This document shows positions 1 through 5,654 of a DNA stretch of 7,592 nucleotides, piece by piece (the first letter of the stretch is position 1; the number at the start of each line of letters is the position of its first letter). Position numbers and translations under genes: made by a program. This DNA is from an uncultured bacterium. GTDB taxonomy: Bacteria > Patescibacteriota > Minisyncoccia > Phycocordibacterales > UBA918. Under the pieces are notes generated by a model. The model was given only the letters and a program-made list of their open reading frames with translations. It was not told where the DNA came from and searched no databases. Where the stretch lies: contig CAIMDH010000032.1 of NCBI GenBank assembly GCA_903839715.1, forward strand, positions 1 through 7,592. The letters are read 5' to 3'.

Positions 1-557
1 AGGTAGATGTCGCTTCCATGGTGTCAGCTTGATCGGAACGAAGGAAAGAAGATGATGCTACTCCGCCGAGAGTGAGAGAGCTACTAGCGGCGCCGGCAGT
101 AGCCGCGTAGTCAGCAACAAAGGCTGCTGGTACCGCACCGAGGACTTTGCGTGGACTCATCTCTCCATCCCATGCTGGTGTAGTGGTACTGATACCACCA
201 ATCTCAACACCGAGTAAGATAGTTTGATTGAAGTCAATAGCAGCGAGCGAAGAGACCCTACCAAGCATTACTGAGAAGAGACCGTTAGAACCGGTACTCG
301 ATCCCCACTAATACGTGCTCAGCCCATACAGCAGAAGAAGTAGCAGCTGTAGAAGATCCTATCAGCCAGAAGTTCATGTTGTAGAGAATGTCTGGTACAG
401 CTACTCCAGAAGCGGTTGTGAGCTTACCTTGGTAATTGATTTCCTGACTGAAGGCAGCTTCGGCACTAAAGACTGGCATCAAAAGTTCAACACATACAAA
501 AGTCGCAACGAGTGTTGCGAGAAGGTATTTGAAAGATTGATACGTACCAGTATTCAT
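1..557 (-). pseudogene. Secreted CPR-type surface protein, N-terminal part, frameshifted and cut by the window edge
   Basis: The ATG at 557 opens a protein with a signal peptide: hydrophobic core around residues 11-31 and a likely cleavage site in SAEAA-FSQ (about residue 35). The mature start INYQGKLTTASGVAVPD, followed by a 'YNMNFWL' segment, matches a module I associate with large secreted CPR proteins. The first frame stops at 285-287 after 'WAEHVLVGIEYRF'. The homology then continues in another minus-strand frame, open from 307 to the window edge: SSTGSNGLFSVMLG, then DFNQTILLGVEIGG, PAWDGEMSPRKVLGAVPAAF and FLRSDQADTMEATST. Dropping one G from the GGGG run at 303-306 joins the frames as 'LVGSSTGSNGLF'. 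This is either a real frameshift or a one-base read/assembly error. The start lies one base after the stop of the upstream HTH-membrane gene, so translation is probably coupled. The exact function is unknown; a cell-surface or adhesion role is an inference. Confidence 0.7.
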
Positions 558-558
558 A

Positions 559-1341
559 CTACTGAACAGTATTTATGGTATTCGTAGCAGCACCGACTGG
601 CACCGAGACAAATGGATACTCGGCAGTGGTACCGTCCTCGTAGGTGTACGTGATCACACCGGTACTATCCGCCGCAAACTCTACCTCCACTTCATCTGAA
701 AAAAGCGCCGCGACAGCAGGGGCGTCTCCGAGCGTAGTGTCTCGCGCTAGCAACATCACACCTTCAGTATTGCCGATTGACATCGCTCTCGTCTCGGCTT
801 CGTTAACAAAAAGAGGATGCTCAATTACTGTAGTATCGGTGTAGAGCATTGTCGCTTGAGCATCAGCTAGCGCATAGCCCGAATCTTCATCCGCTGGTAG
901 ACTTGGCGCAATAGCACCTAGACGAGCGAGGTTGGGTACCTGTATTGCCACGGGTAGGACCTGACTCATGGTATAGACAACCGCACCCGTCGTAAGACCA
1001 AACCCAAGTACCAAGAGCGCCATCACAAGTGATTGTACGCGTCCACGGCGTTGCTTTTGCACGACAACATTCTTGTGAGCAGTAATTGCTTGCTTGATTG
1101 CTTGCTCATGCTTGCGCTCATGACTCAGCTGCTGCTTGCGGACTGACTGTTCAAGGAGAGCGACCTCAGCAAAATTATTAAGGGAGACACTGTCGACAAA
1201 CCACTGACGGCCAATCTGGGTGGCGAGGATTTTTCGTTCACGGGCAAGACGAGCCACGTAGTCACGCGAATAGGAAACGAGCTTGGCTGCATCTTTGATT
1301 GGCAGAAAACTTACACCGTTGATTTCAACTTGTGACGACAT
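559..1341 (-). CDS. HTH-membrane protein 2: excisionase/MerR-like DNA-binding head, one TM helix, extracytoplasmic tail
   Basis: This 260-residue protein has three visible parts. Residues about 4-58 form a helix-turn-helix with a wing (FLPIKDAAKLVSYSRDYVARL, then the wing IGRQWFVD and a 'SLNNF' helix), resembling HTH_17/excisionase and MerR-type DNA-binding folds. Residues about 58-101 are a charged, basic, probably helical linker (SHERKHEQ ... QKQRRGR). Residues about 103-125 are a single hydrophobic helix (SLVMALLVLGFGLTTGAVVY). The rest (127-260) is acidic and Thr/Ala-rich, with no Cys. The basic side of the helix is N-terminal, so by the positive-inside rule the HTH is cytoplasmic and the tail is outside. 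It shares its N-terminal domain with the gene at 1405-2346 and ends one base before the start of the secreted protein. No Shine-Dalgarno is visible; a TATAAT box lies 15 bases upstream. DNA binding and regulation of its neighbour are inferences. Confidence 0.85.
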   Translation of the reverse strand: MSSQVEINGVSFLPIKDAAKLVSYSRDYVARLARERKILATQIGRQWFVDSVSLNNFAEVALLEQSVRKQQLSHERKHEQAIKQAITAHKNVVVQKQRRGRVQSLVMALLVLGFGLTTGAVVYTMSQVLPVAIQVPNLARLGAIAPSLPADEDSGYALADAQATMLYTDTTVIEHPLFVNEAETRAMSIGNTEGVMLLARDTTLGDAPAVAALFSDEVEVEFAADSTGVITYTYEDGTTAEYPFVSVPVGAATNTINTVQ

Positions 1342-1356
1342 ACTGATTTGACTTTA

Positions 1357-1362
1357 ATTATA
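1357..1362 (-). promoter_or_regulatory. -10 box (TATAAT) for HTH-membrane gene 2
   Basis: A perfect TATAAT lies 15 bases before the ATG at 1341, predicting a leader of about 8-9 bases with no room for a normal Shine-Dalgarno. The -35 region (ACTAAG at a 17-base spacing) is weak. It follows the partial terminator of the upstream gene, suggesting an independent promoter for gene 2 plus the secreted protein. Confidence 0.45.
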
Positions 1363-1404
1363 AAGCCAAACGCGAAATACTTAGTACGAAAAATGTTTAT
1401 AAGT

Positions 1405-2346
1405 CTAGTATAAAAAACAGCTCACGAGCGCTGTGAGTGAGGTAGTAGAAAAGTCGATACCTGAGCGATATGAAACACCCGTTGCTTCGACACTACTCTC
1501 ACCAAAAACCAGGAGTCCGAGACATACGACCAAAGTCACACTGAGTACAGAAAGGGAGATTTCAAGAGTATGGTATGAAGAAGCTATCTCAGGCACGTCT
1601 TCCTCTATTGGACTAGCTACAGAGACAACAAGAGCGGGTTTAGAAAGCCTGTCCGCATAGAGTGGACGCCTAGGTGCCATAGAGGACACCGCACGAACCG
1701 GCGACCTTGCTTCAGTCTGGTGGCTTAAAGGTGTAAAATTTATCATCTTTATCTCATCTGCTGAAAGCGGTACGTCTGCTACTGCTGGTTCGTCTCCGAT
1801 AGTTGGTAGCGTATACCCTTCGTCTAAGGAAGTCACTCTGAGAGCTCCTTTTAGAGATACGGTCGGTAAATCATCCGGAACGAGATTTGTTGATTTTGAG
1901 CTTGTTTTTATAGCTATAATGGTAGCATCGGCGAGATCAACCTCGATCTTGGCTGGCGCTTGTTCACGTGTAACTAATGGCAACAGCTCGCCATTATCGA
2001 CCTCATACTTGAGTGGTTTCCAGTCGATACGCTTGGCGAAGTTTTGTTCAGCTAGTACATGGGTTCTTGCCGTAATTTTAGCGACAGCAGGTGAAACGTC
2101 TAGACGAGATATCTTTATTTCACTTACCTCAGCCTCTGCTTGCGACTTTACTGCAGGTTTTGCAAACTTAGCCTGCTTGTGTGCAGTGAGTGAGAGTGGA
2201 TTTACATACCAGCTTCTACCAATGAACTGCGCGTCCACTTTTTTAGCACGACATAATTGGCCTATGTAATCAGTGGTATAGCGAAACTCTTTAGCCAATG
2301 CAGAAGCTGGCAAGTATGAGACTCCATTTATCGTTACATCTTTCAT
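1405..2346 (-). CDS. HTH-membrane protein 1: excisionase/MerR-like head, long linker, C-terminal TM helix
   Basis: This is a 313-residue protein. I place the start at the ATG at 2346 (MKDVTINGVSYLP) rather than an upstream in-frame ATG at 2385, because this aligns with the paralogue (MSSQVEINGVSFLP) and because the upstream start lies inside a terminator. Residues about 3-54 form the same winged helix-turn-helix: LPASALAKEFRYTTDYIGQL, wing IGRSWYVN, then 'PLSL'. Residues 55-258 are a long, low-complexity, mostly hydrophilic linker. Residues about 261-282 form one hydrophobic helix (LEISLSVLSVTLVVCLGLLV), leaving about 30 residues outside. Its layout differs from the paralogue, where the TM helix follows the HTH closely. 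The gene has its own promoter-like element just downstream of the gatB terminator. Function is unknown; a membrane-tethered DNA-binding protein is the simplest reading. Confidence 0.82.
   Translation of the reverse strand: MKDVTINGVSYLPASALAKEFRYTTDYIGQLCRAKKVDAQFIGRSWYVNPLSLTAHKQAKFAKPAVKSQAEAEVSEIKISRLDVSPAVAKITARTHVLAEQNFAKRIDWKPLKYEVDNGELLPLVTREQAPAKIEVDLADATIIAIKTSSKSTNLVPDDLPTVSLKGALRVTSLDEGYTLPTIGDEPAVADVPLSADEIKMINFTPLSHQTEARSPVRAVSSMAPRRPLYADRLSKPALVVSVASPIEEDVPEIASSYHTLEISLSVLSVTLVVCLGLLVFGESSVEATGVSYRSGIDFSTTSLTALVSCFLY
1412..1437 (-). terminator. Weak terminator overlapping the 3' end of HTH-membrane gene 1
   Basis: On the minus strand, CTCAC (1437-1433) pairs with GTGAG (1425-1421) around AGCGCTC, then CTG and six T (1417-1412). 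The hairpin and U-run encode the last residues (LTALVSCFL), with the TAG stop at 1405-1407. The stem is short, so termination may be partial and allow read-through to the next gene. Confidence 0.42.
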
Positions 2347-2352
2347 AGCAAT

Positions 2353-2358
2353 AGTATA
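2353..2358 (-). promoter_or_regulatory. -10 element for HTH-membrane gene 1, implying a leaderless mRNA
   Basis: TATACT is followed by ATTGCT and then the ATG at 2346, so the expected transcription start is at or beside the A of the start codon. Any -35 would fall inside the terminator at 2371-2408; candidates there (GCATAT, CATATT) are poor. No Shine-Dalgarno exists, which fits a leaderless transcript. Confidence 0.45.
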
Positions 2359-2370
2359 GCAGAGTGAATT

Positions 2371-2408
2371 AAAAAATATGCACATCGCGCAAGCGAGATG
2401 TGCATATT
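2371..2408 (-). terminator. Strong intrinsic terminator of gatB
   Basis: On the minus strand, AATATGCACATC pairs over 12 bp with GATGTGCATATT, extended past one mismatch by a further 2 bp, around a short TTG-containing loop. The hairpin runs directly into six T (2376-2371). It lies about 19 bases past the gatB stop. The plus strand has no U-run after the hairpin, so it acts on the minus strand only. Confidence 0.88.
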
Positions 2409-2426
2409 AAAGTCAGTAAAGTAGTA

Positions 2427-3848
2427 CTATCTCGCCTTCTCTAGTTCGGACTTTATGACCTCAGCAAGCACACCAGGATTGGCAGAACCACGAGTCTTTT
2501 TCATGCCTTGGCCGATAAGGAATTGTAGTGAGGCTTCCTTGCCGGCATAGTACTCAGCCACTACTGACGGGTTCTCAGCTAGTATCTCTGTCACTGTCGC
2601 AAGTAAGGCGGTCGGGTCTGAAGTCTGAAGAAGACCCCGCTCTCCTGCCAACTTGAGCGGACTAACGTTACCAAATAGCGTCTCACTGAGGAGATCCTTA
2701 GCAATACGGGAGTTAATCTTACCCTCTACTACCATTGCCATAAGCTCAGCAAAATTACCCACCGACACCACCCGGGTGGAGTCGGTACCAAGCAGAGACA
2801 TAACATCTGAAGTCAGATAGTTCGCTGCTAATTTAAGTAGATCATTTTGTGAATCTTTATAAGTTTTGTATAGTTCAGCGAAGATTGAGCTGATAGCTGT
2901 TGTACCTATCAGTAGTTCAATCTGATTACTCGGCAAGCCGATATTTTCGTAATTAATCCTTTTATTACTAGGTAATTCTGGCAATATCTCGGATAGACGA
3001 GTCTGACTAAAGTAGTCATGGCTGGTGATATCTATTTTTGGAATATCTGGGTCTGGGAAGTAGCGATAGTCCTTGGCGGTCTCCTTGGTACGCTGTGTAA
3101 AAGTTCGAAGTTTCACTTCGTCCCAACCTCTAGTCTCCTGCTGTACTGTACCTCCGGCAGTAAGCATTTCTGTCTGGCGGGCAATCTCAAAGTCGATAGC
3201 TCCCTCAACAGAGCGGAAGGAGTTAAGGTTCTTAACCTCAACTTTGGTACCAAGCTCATCAGTGTCAGAAATTGAAATATTGGCCTCAACCCGCATCTCA
3301 CCCCTCGACATCTCAGCCTCTGAGATACCCAGAGTCCGGAGTAAAAGCTGGAGCTCGCGAGCAAACTTACCTGCCGTCTCAGCATCATGAATGACTGGCT
3401 CAGTCACCAGCTCCATAAGCGGCACGCCAGCTCGGTTGAAATCAACGAGACTCACTCCTGCTTGTTCGTGCTGACTGCGGGCTGTATCTTCTTCGAGGTG
3501 TACCCGAGTGAGAGTTACTCCAGCTAACTCTCCGCCAGTCAAAAAAGGAAACGCGTACTGGCTGATCTGGTACGCTTTTGGAATATCAGGATAAAAATAA
3601 TTTTTCCGATCAAACTCTGAGTAGGTAGCGCGAGTCGCACCAACCGCTTCTCCAAACATGAGCACCATTGCAATTGCCTCTTCATTTGGTACCGGTAGCG
3701 AGCCTGGATGCGCGAGACAAACGGGACAGATATATGAGTTTGGTTCCCCGTCATGCGGGTCATTTTTGCAACCACAAAACATCTTACTCTTGGTATGTAA
3801 CTCGGCGTGTACTTCAAGACCGATAGTAGCTCTGTAGGTTTTGCTCAT
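2427..3848 (-). CDS. gatB: Aspartyl/glutamyl-tRNA(Asn/Gln) amidotransferase subunit B
   Basis: GatB is the tRNA-binding kinase subunit of the GatCAB complex. It phosphorylates misacylated Glu-tRNA(Gln) or Asp-tRNA(Asn) so that ammonia released by GatA can amidate it. At 473 residues it has normal family length. Visible hallmarks are IGLEVHAEL (9-17), a four-cysteine zinc site (C25, C27, C41, C44, within CPVCLAHPGSLPVPN), DRKNYFYPDIPKAYQISQY, HLEEDTAR, VDFNRAGVPLMELVTEP, KVEVKNLNSFR and DYRYFPDPDIP. The C-terminus is the helical GatB/YqeY domain ending with GQGMKKTRGSANPGVL. The ATG at 3848 is preferred over a GTG at 3887 because MSKTYRATIGLEVH fits the family N-terminus. gatA and gatC are not in the window. 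An intrinsic terminator follows the stop, so this is the end of its transcript. Confidence 0.97.
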   Translation of the reverse strand: MSKTYRATIGLEVHAELHTKSKMFCGCKNDPHDGEPNSYICPVCLAHPGSLPVPNEEAIAMVLMFGEAVGATRATYSEFDRKNYFYPDIPKAYQISQYAFPFLTGGELAGVTLTRVHLEEDTARSQHEQAGVSLVDFNRAGVPLMELVTEPVIHDAETAGKFARELQLLLRTLGISEAEMSRGEMRVEANISISDTDELGTKVEVKNLNSFRSVEGAIDFEIARQTEMLTAGGTVQQETRGWDEVKLRTFTQRTKETAKDYRYFPDPDIPKIDITSHDYFSQTRLSEILPELPSNKRINYENIGLPSNQIELLIGTTAISSIFAELYKTYKDSQNDLLKLAANYLTSDVMSLLGTDSTRVVSVGNFAELMAMVVEGKINSRIAKDLLSETLFGNVSPLKLAGERGLLQTSDPTALLATVTEILAENPSVVAEYYAGKEASLQFLIGQGMKKTRGSANPGVLAEVIKSELEKAR

Positions 3849-3873
3849 GATTAAAAAATGCTGATTAAAAAAT
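3848..3873 (-). repeat. Tandem 12-bp AT-rich repeat immediately upstream of gatB
   Basis: Minus-strand ATTTTTTAATCA occurs twice (3862-3873 and 3848-3859) with GC between them, a period of 14. The second copy runs into the gatB ATG. The repeats sit where a ribosome-binding site would be, and there is no Shine-Dalgarno. A TACAAT box lies just upstream at 3877-3882, so the repeats may form most of a short leader. Confidence 0.6.
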
Positions 3874-3876
3874 AAA

Positions 3877-3882
3877 ATTGTA
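3877..3882 (-). promoter_or_regulatory. Possible gatB -10 box (TACAAT)
   Basis: TACAAT lies upstream of the tandem repeat and would give a leader of roughly 20-25 bases. An alternative is TTTAAT within the first repeat copy (3864-3869), 15 bases before the ATG. No matching -35 is evident for either. Confidence 0.25.
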
Positions 3883-3943
3883 CTCACCTTTTGGGTTTTG
3901 TACGGACTGCAGTACGACGTATTCTACGATTGTCTCCGTTACT

Positions 3944-3975
3944 ACACAAGGGCACTCTCGCGAGTGCCCTTGTGT
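3944..3975. terminator. Perfect 14-bp hairpin after obg, lacking a U-run
   Basis: ACACAAGGGCACTC (3944-3957) and GAGTGCCCTTGTGT (3962-3975) pair perfectly around a TCGC loop, 22 bases past the obg stop. On the minus strand the next bases are AGTAACGG, not a U-run. On the plus strand the next bases are TCATCTTTTAC, only mildly T-rich. It may be a factor-assisted terminator or a 3'-end stabiliser for the obg mRNA. Confidence 0.5.
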
Positions 3976-3997
3976 TCATCTTTTACTCCAGCTCAGC

Positions 3998-4966
3998 TTA
4001 TGACTGTTGTAGTCTTTTGGCGAGGGCATCACTCAGTTCTTTGATGCCATCACCGGTCTCTGCCGATATAACAAACACACGATTCTCATTTTTGTCAATA
4101 GCTTTTAATAGTCCCTCCAAATACTCTTGTTTTACAAGGTCCTTTTTGGTTAAAATAATCCACTCTTCCTTCTCTGCGAGCTCATTGCTGAAGGCACTAA
4201 GCTCCTTTCTGATGGTTTCGTAGCGCTCTAGGGCGTCTTCACTCTCTAGTGAGACCAGATGTAGGAGCATTTTAGTGCGTGTGACATGACGCAAGAAAGT
4301 GTGACCAAGACCCTTACCGGCTGCTGCTCCCTCAATCAGTCCTGGGATGTCAGCGAGAACATAGCCGTAAAAGTCACCGAGGTGAGGTTCGGTAGTAGTA
4401 AACGGGAACGCACCAATCTTGGAACGAGCATTAGTAAAAGTATTGAGCAAGGTCGACTTGCCGGCATTAGGCATGCCGATAAATCCGACATCTACTACAA
4501 GAGAAAGTGCGATCTCAAGTTGACCTTCTTCGCCAGCTCGGCCCAGAGTCGCTTCTTCTGGTGAACGATTAGTTGCGGACTTGAAATGCTCGTTACCCAA
4601 GCCTCCACCACCACCTTTGAAGACGCGTTCAAGTTGTCCTTCTTCGAGGAGTTCATAGGTACGACTACGTTCACGGTCTGTAACCATAGAACCAATCGGT
4701 ACGTCAATGATGAGATCCTCACCGTTTTTGCCGAAGCGACTTTTGATTTCTCCATGACCACCAGACTGTGCTTCGAATTCTTTGGAGCCAGTGTACTTGG
4801 CAAGTAGGTTTACGTCGCGAACAGCACGGAGGATAATATCACCACCCCGTCCACCGTTACCGCCAGATGGTCCGGCCATCGGTCGAAACTTTTCATGACT
4901 CCAGCGCACCACACCATCACCACCGTTTCCAGCCTTCGCATAGATTGTAAGTTGATCGATAAACAT
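3998..4966 (-). CDS. obg: Obg family GTPase (ribosome assembly), short form without a C-terminal domain
   Basis: Obg/CgtA binds GTP and GDP and acts in late 50S subunit assembly and stress signalling in the cytoplasm. The 322-residue protein starts with the glycine-rich Obg fold (about 1-157: GGNGGRGGD at 36-43, GGGGGLGNEHF near 118-128). The GTPase domain follows: P-loop GMPNAGKST (164-172), switch TTTEPHLG (190-197), G3 DIPGLIEG (206-213), G4 as TKKD (273-276, usually NKxD) and G5 SAETGDG (301-307). The protein ends soon after G5, so the OCT domain of longer homologues (about 430 residues in Bacillus subtilis) is absent. rpmA and rplU, frequent upstream neighbours of obg elsewhere, are not here. 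No Shine-Dalgarno is visible; a -10-like element ends about seven bases before the ATG. A perfect hairpin lies 22 bases past the stop. Confidence 0.96.
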   Translation of the reverse strand: MFIDQLTIYAKAGNGGDGVVRWSHEKFRPMAGPSGGNGGRGGDIILRAVRDVNLLAKYTGSKEFEAQSGGHGEIKSRFGKNGEDLIIDVPIGSMVTDRERSRTYELLEEGQLERVFKGGGGGLGNEHFKSATNRSPEEATLGRAGEEGQLEIALSLVVDVGFIGMPNAGKSTLLNTFTNARSKIGAFPFTTTEPHLGDFYGYVLADIPGLIEGAAAGKGLGHTFLRHVTRTKMLLHLVSLESEDALERYETIRKELSAFSNELAEKEEWIILTKKDLVKQEYLEGLLKAIDKNENRVFVISAETGDGIKELSDALAKRLQQS

Positions 4967-4970
4967 GGCA

Positions 4971-4979
4971 ATAGTAATA
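4971..4979 (-). promoter_or_regulatory. Putative obg -10 element directly at the start codon
   Basis: The minus strand reads TATTACTATTGCC and then the obg ATG. A -10-like TATTAC ends seven bases before the ATG, so transcription would begin at or next to the start codon. There is no Shine-Dalgarno. The last bases, TACTATTGC, are shared with the element before the gene at 1405-2346. No convincing -35 is seen. Confidence 0.35.
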
Positions 4980-5046
4980 ACACAAATTAACGACTCTGTA
5001 CATGAGGTGAACGTACTACCACCACTGTCTCTGCTCCGGTTTTATT

Positions 5047-5248
5047 TCCCACCGTCAGTAGCTGTTTACGGAGGACAGGAACTTGGGATGTTGGGCGAAG
5101 CAAACTGCTACTGACGGTAGGGAGCACTGTGCTACAGATTTCCTACGTTACACTGGGGACATGTCAGACTATATTTTTATATCCGTGACACACTCGGACT
5201 CAGTTTTGACACAAAAGAAAACCACTCAAGTGAGTGGTTTTCTTTTGT
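5047..5248 (+). ncRNA. Candidate structured RNA in the obg-PF04020 gap (strand uncertain)
   Basis: The 342-base gap 4967-5308 has no convincing protein gene. It contains a roughly 20-bp imperfect stem: TCCC (5047-5050), ACCGTCAGTAGC (5051-5062) and GTTT (5064-5067) pair with AAAC (5102-5105), GCTACTGACGGT (5107-5118) and GGGA (5120-5123), with one T/T mismatch and one bulged A. The 34-base inside is purine-rich (GGAGGACAGG, TTGGGATGTTGGGCG). A second hairpin lies at 5162-5190 (TGTCA/TGACA around ATAT-TTTT-ATAT), and the chain ends in the 5211-5248 terminator. That order fits a plus-strand RNA of about 200 bases. The alternative is a minus-strand 5' leader of obg. I could not match it to SRP RNA, 6S RNA, RNase P RNA, tmRNA or a known riboswitch. 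Confidence 0.35.
5211..5248. terminator. Perfect 17-bp bidirectional intrinsic terminator
   Basis: The arms ACAAAAGAAAACCACTC and GAGTGGTTTTCTTTTGT pair perfectly around an AAGT loop (5228-5231). The core is ACCACTC/GAGTGGT, followed on either strand by TTTTCTTTT, so it can stop RNA polymerase from both sides. On the minus strand it ends the secA-PF04020 transcript. Its symmetry would also suit a plus-strand transcript arriving from the 4967-5210 gap. Confidence 0.85.
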
Positions 5249-5264
5249 TACTGCGTACTAGTGA

Positions 5265-5304
5265 AACTAGACTCTAGAATCAGAATCACTAATAAAGTCT
5301 AGTT
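5265..5304. repeat. 9-bp inverted repeat just after the PF04020 stop
   Basis: AACTAGACT (5265-5273) and AGTCTAGTT (5296-5304) are perfect inverted copies around a 22-base AT-rich loop. The right arm begins five bases past the PF04020 stop codon. It could be a weak 3' stem-loop ahead of the main terminator at 5211-5248; it has no U-run of its own. Confidence 0.35.
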
Positions 5305-5308
5305 ATTC

Positions 5309-5641
5309 TTATAGGAAGCGATTTAGGAGAGAGCTCGCTAGCGTGACAATGAGTGACCCCAAGAGCGCGTGCCAGAAACTCGCAACATGGAAGCCGTCAA
5401 TGAAACTAGAAGCAAAAAGAAACAAAGCGGCATTAATCACAAAGGCAAAGAGTCCAAGTGTGATGATAGTAATCGGTAGCGTCAGGATGAAGAGGACCGG
5501 CTTAACAAAGATATTAAGAAGGCCGAGTACTATGGCAGCGATGAGAGCAGCGTAGAATCCATCGACAGTTATCCCCGTGACATACTCAGCGACCAGTAGT
5601 AAGACAAGGGAGGTTAAGAGCAAACGAGTGATGATTTTCAT
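5309..5641 (-). CDS. Small four-helix membrane protein of the PF04020 (mycobacterial-type phage holin) family
   Basis: This 110-residue protein is almost entirely hydrophobic, with four likely membrane helices at about 4-22, 28-48, 52-78 and 86-106. The central run LLNIFVKPVLFILTLPIT with the following TLGLFAFVINAALF is the signature of PF04020, a family named after phage holins but widespread in chromosomes with no phage nearby. Nothing here suggests a prophage, so a holin role is not supported; the true function in bacteria is unclear. It starts 13 bases after the secA stop with no terminator between, so it is probably cotranscribed with secA. A modest AGG four bases before the ATG is the only Shine-Dalgarno-like sequence near a start in this window. 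A bidirectional terminator lies about 60 bases past the stop. Confidence 0.9.
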   Translation of the reverse strand: MKIITRLLLTSLVLLLVAEYVTGITVDGFYAALIAAIVLGLLNIFVKPVLFILTLPITIITLGLFAFVINAALFLFASSFIDGFHVASFWHALLGSLIVTLASSLLNRFL

Positions 5642-5654
5642 ACTACCTGATTAT

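Noticed and set aside
285..310. Programmed ribosomal frameshift or phase-variable tract.
   Set aside because: The required shift is +1, there is no known recoding motif, and a four-base homopolymer is too short for typical phase variation.
3849..3997. tRNA gene or CRISPR repeat in the obg-gatB gap.
   Set aside because: No cloverleaf or T-loop GTTCRA motif is visible, and the hairpin and the 14-base-period repeat are single units, not a spaced array.
5047..5123. SRP (4.5S) RNA, 6S RNA or RNase P RNA.
   Set aside because: The SRP GGAAGNAGC-type loop, the 6S central-bubble layout and the RNase P GAGGAAAGTCC motif were looked for on both strands and not found.
4987..5127. Minus-strand GTG-started reading frame of 46 residues in the obg-PF04020 gap.
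   Set aside because: It has no Shine-Dalgarno and its codons are largely dictated by the inverted repeat. It is a better fit as non-coding sequence, although a conserved homologue would change this.
5083..5277. Plus-strand ATG-started frame of 64 residues.
   Set aside because: It runs straight through the terminator hairpin 5211-5248, lacks a ribosome-binding site and has no recognisable composition or motif.
5309..5641. Prophage holin and lysis cassette.
   Set aside because: The PF04020 family name mentions phage holin, but there is no endolysin, phage structural gene or attachment site, and the gene sits in the secA transcript.
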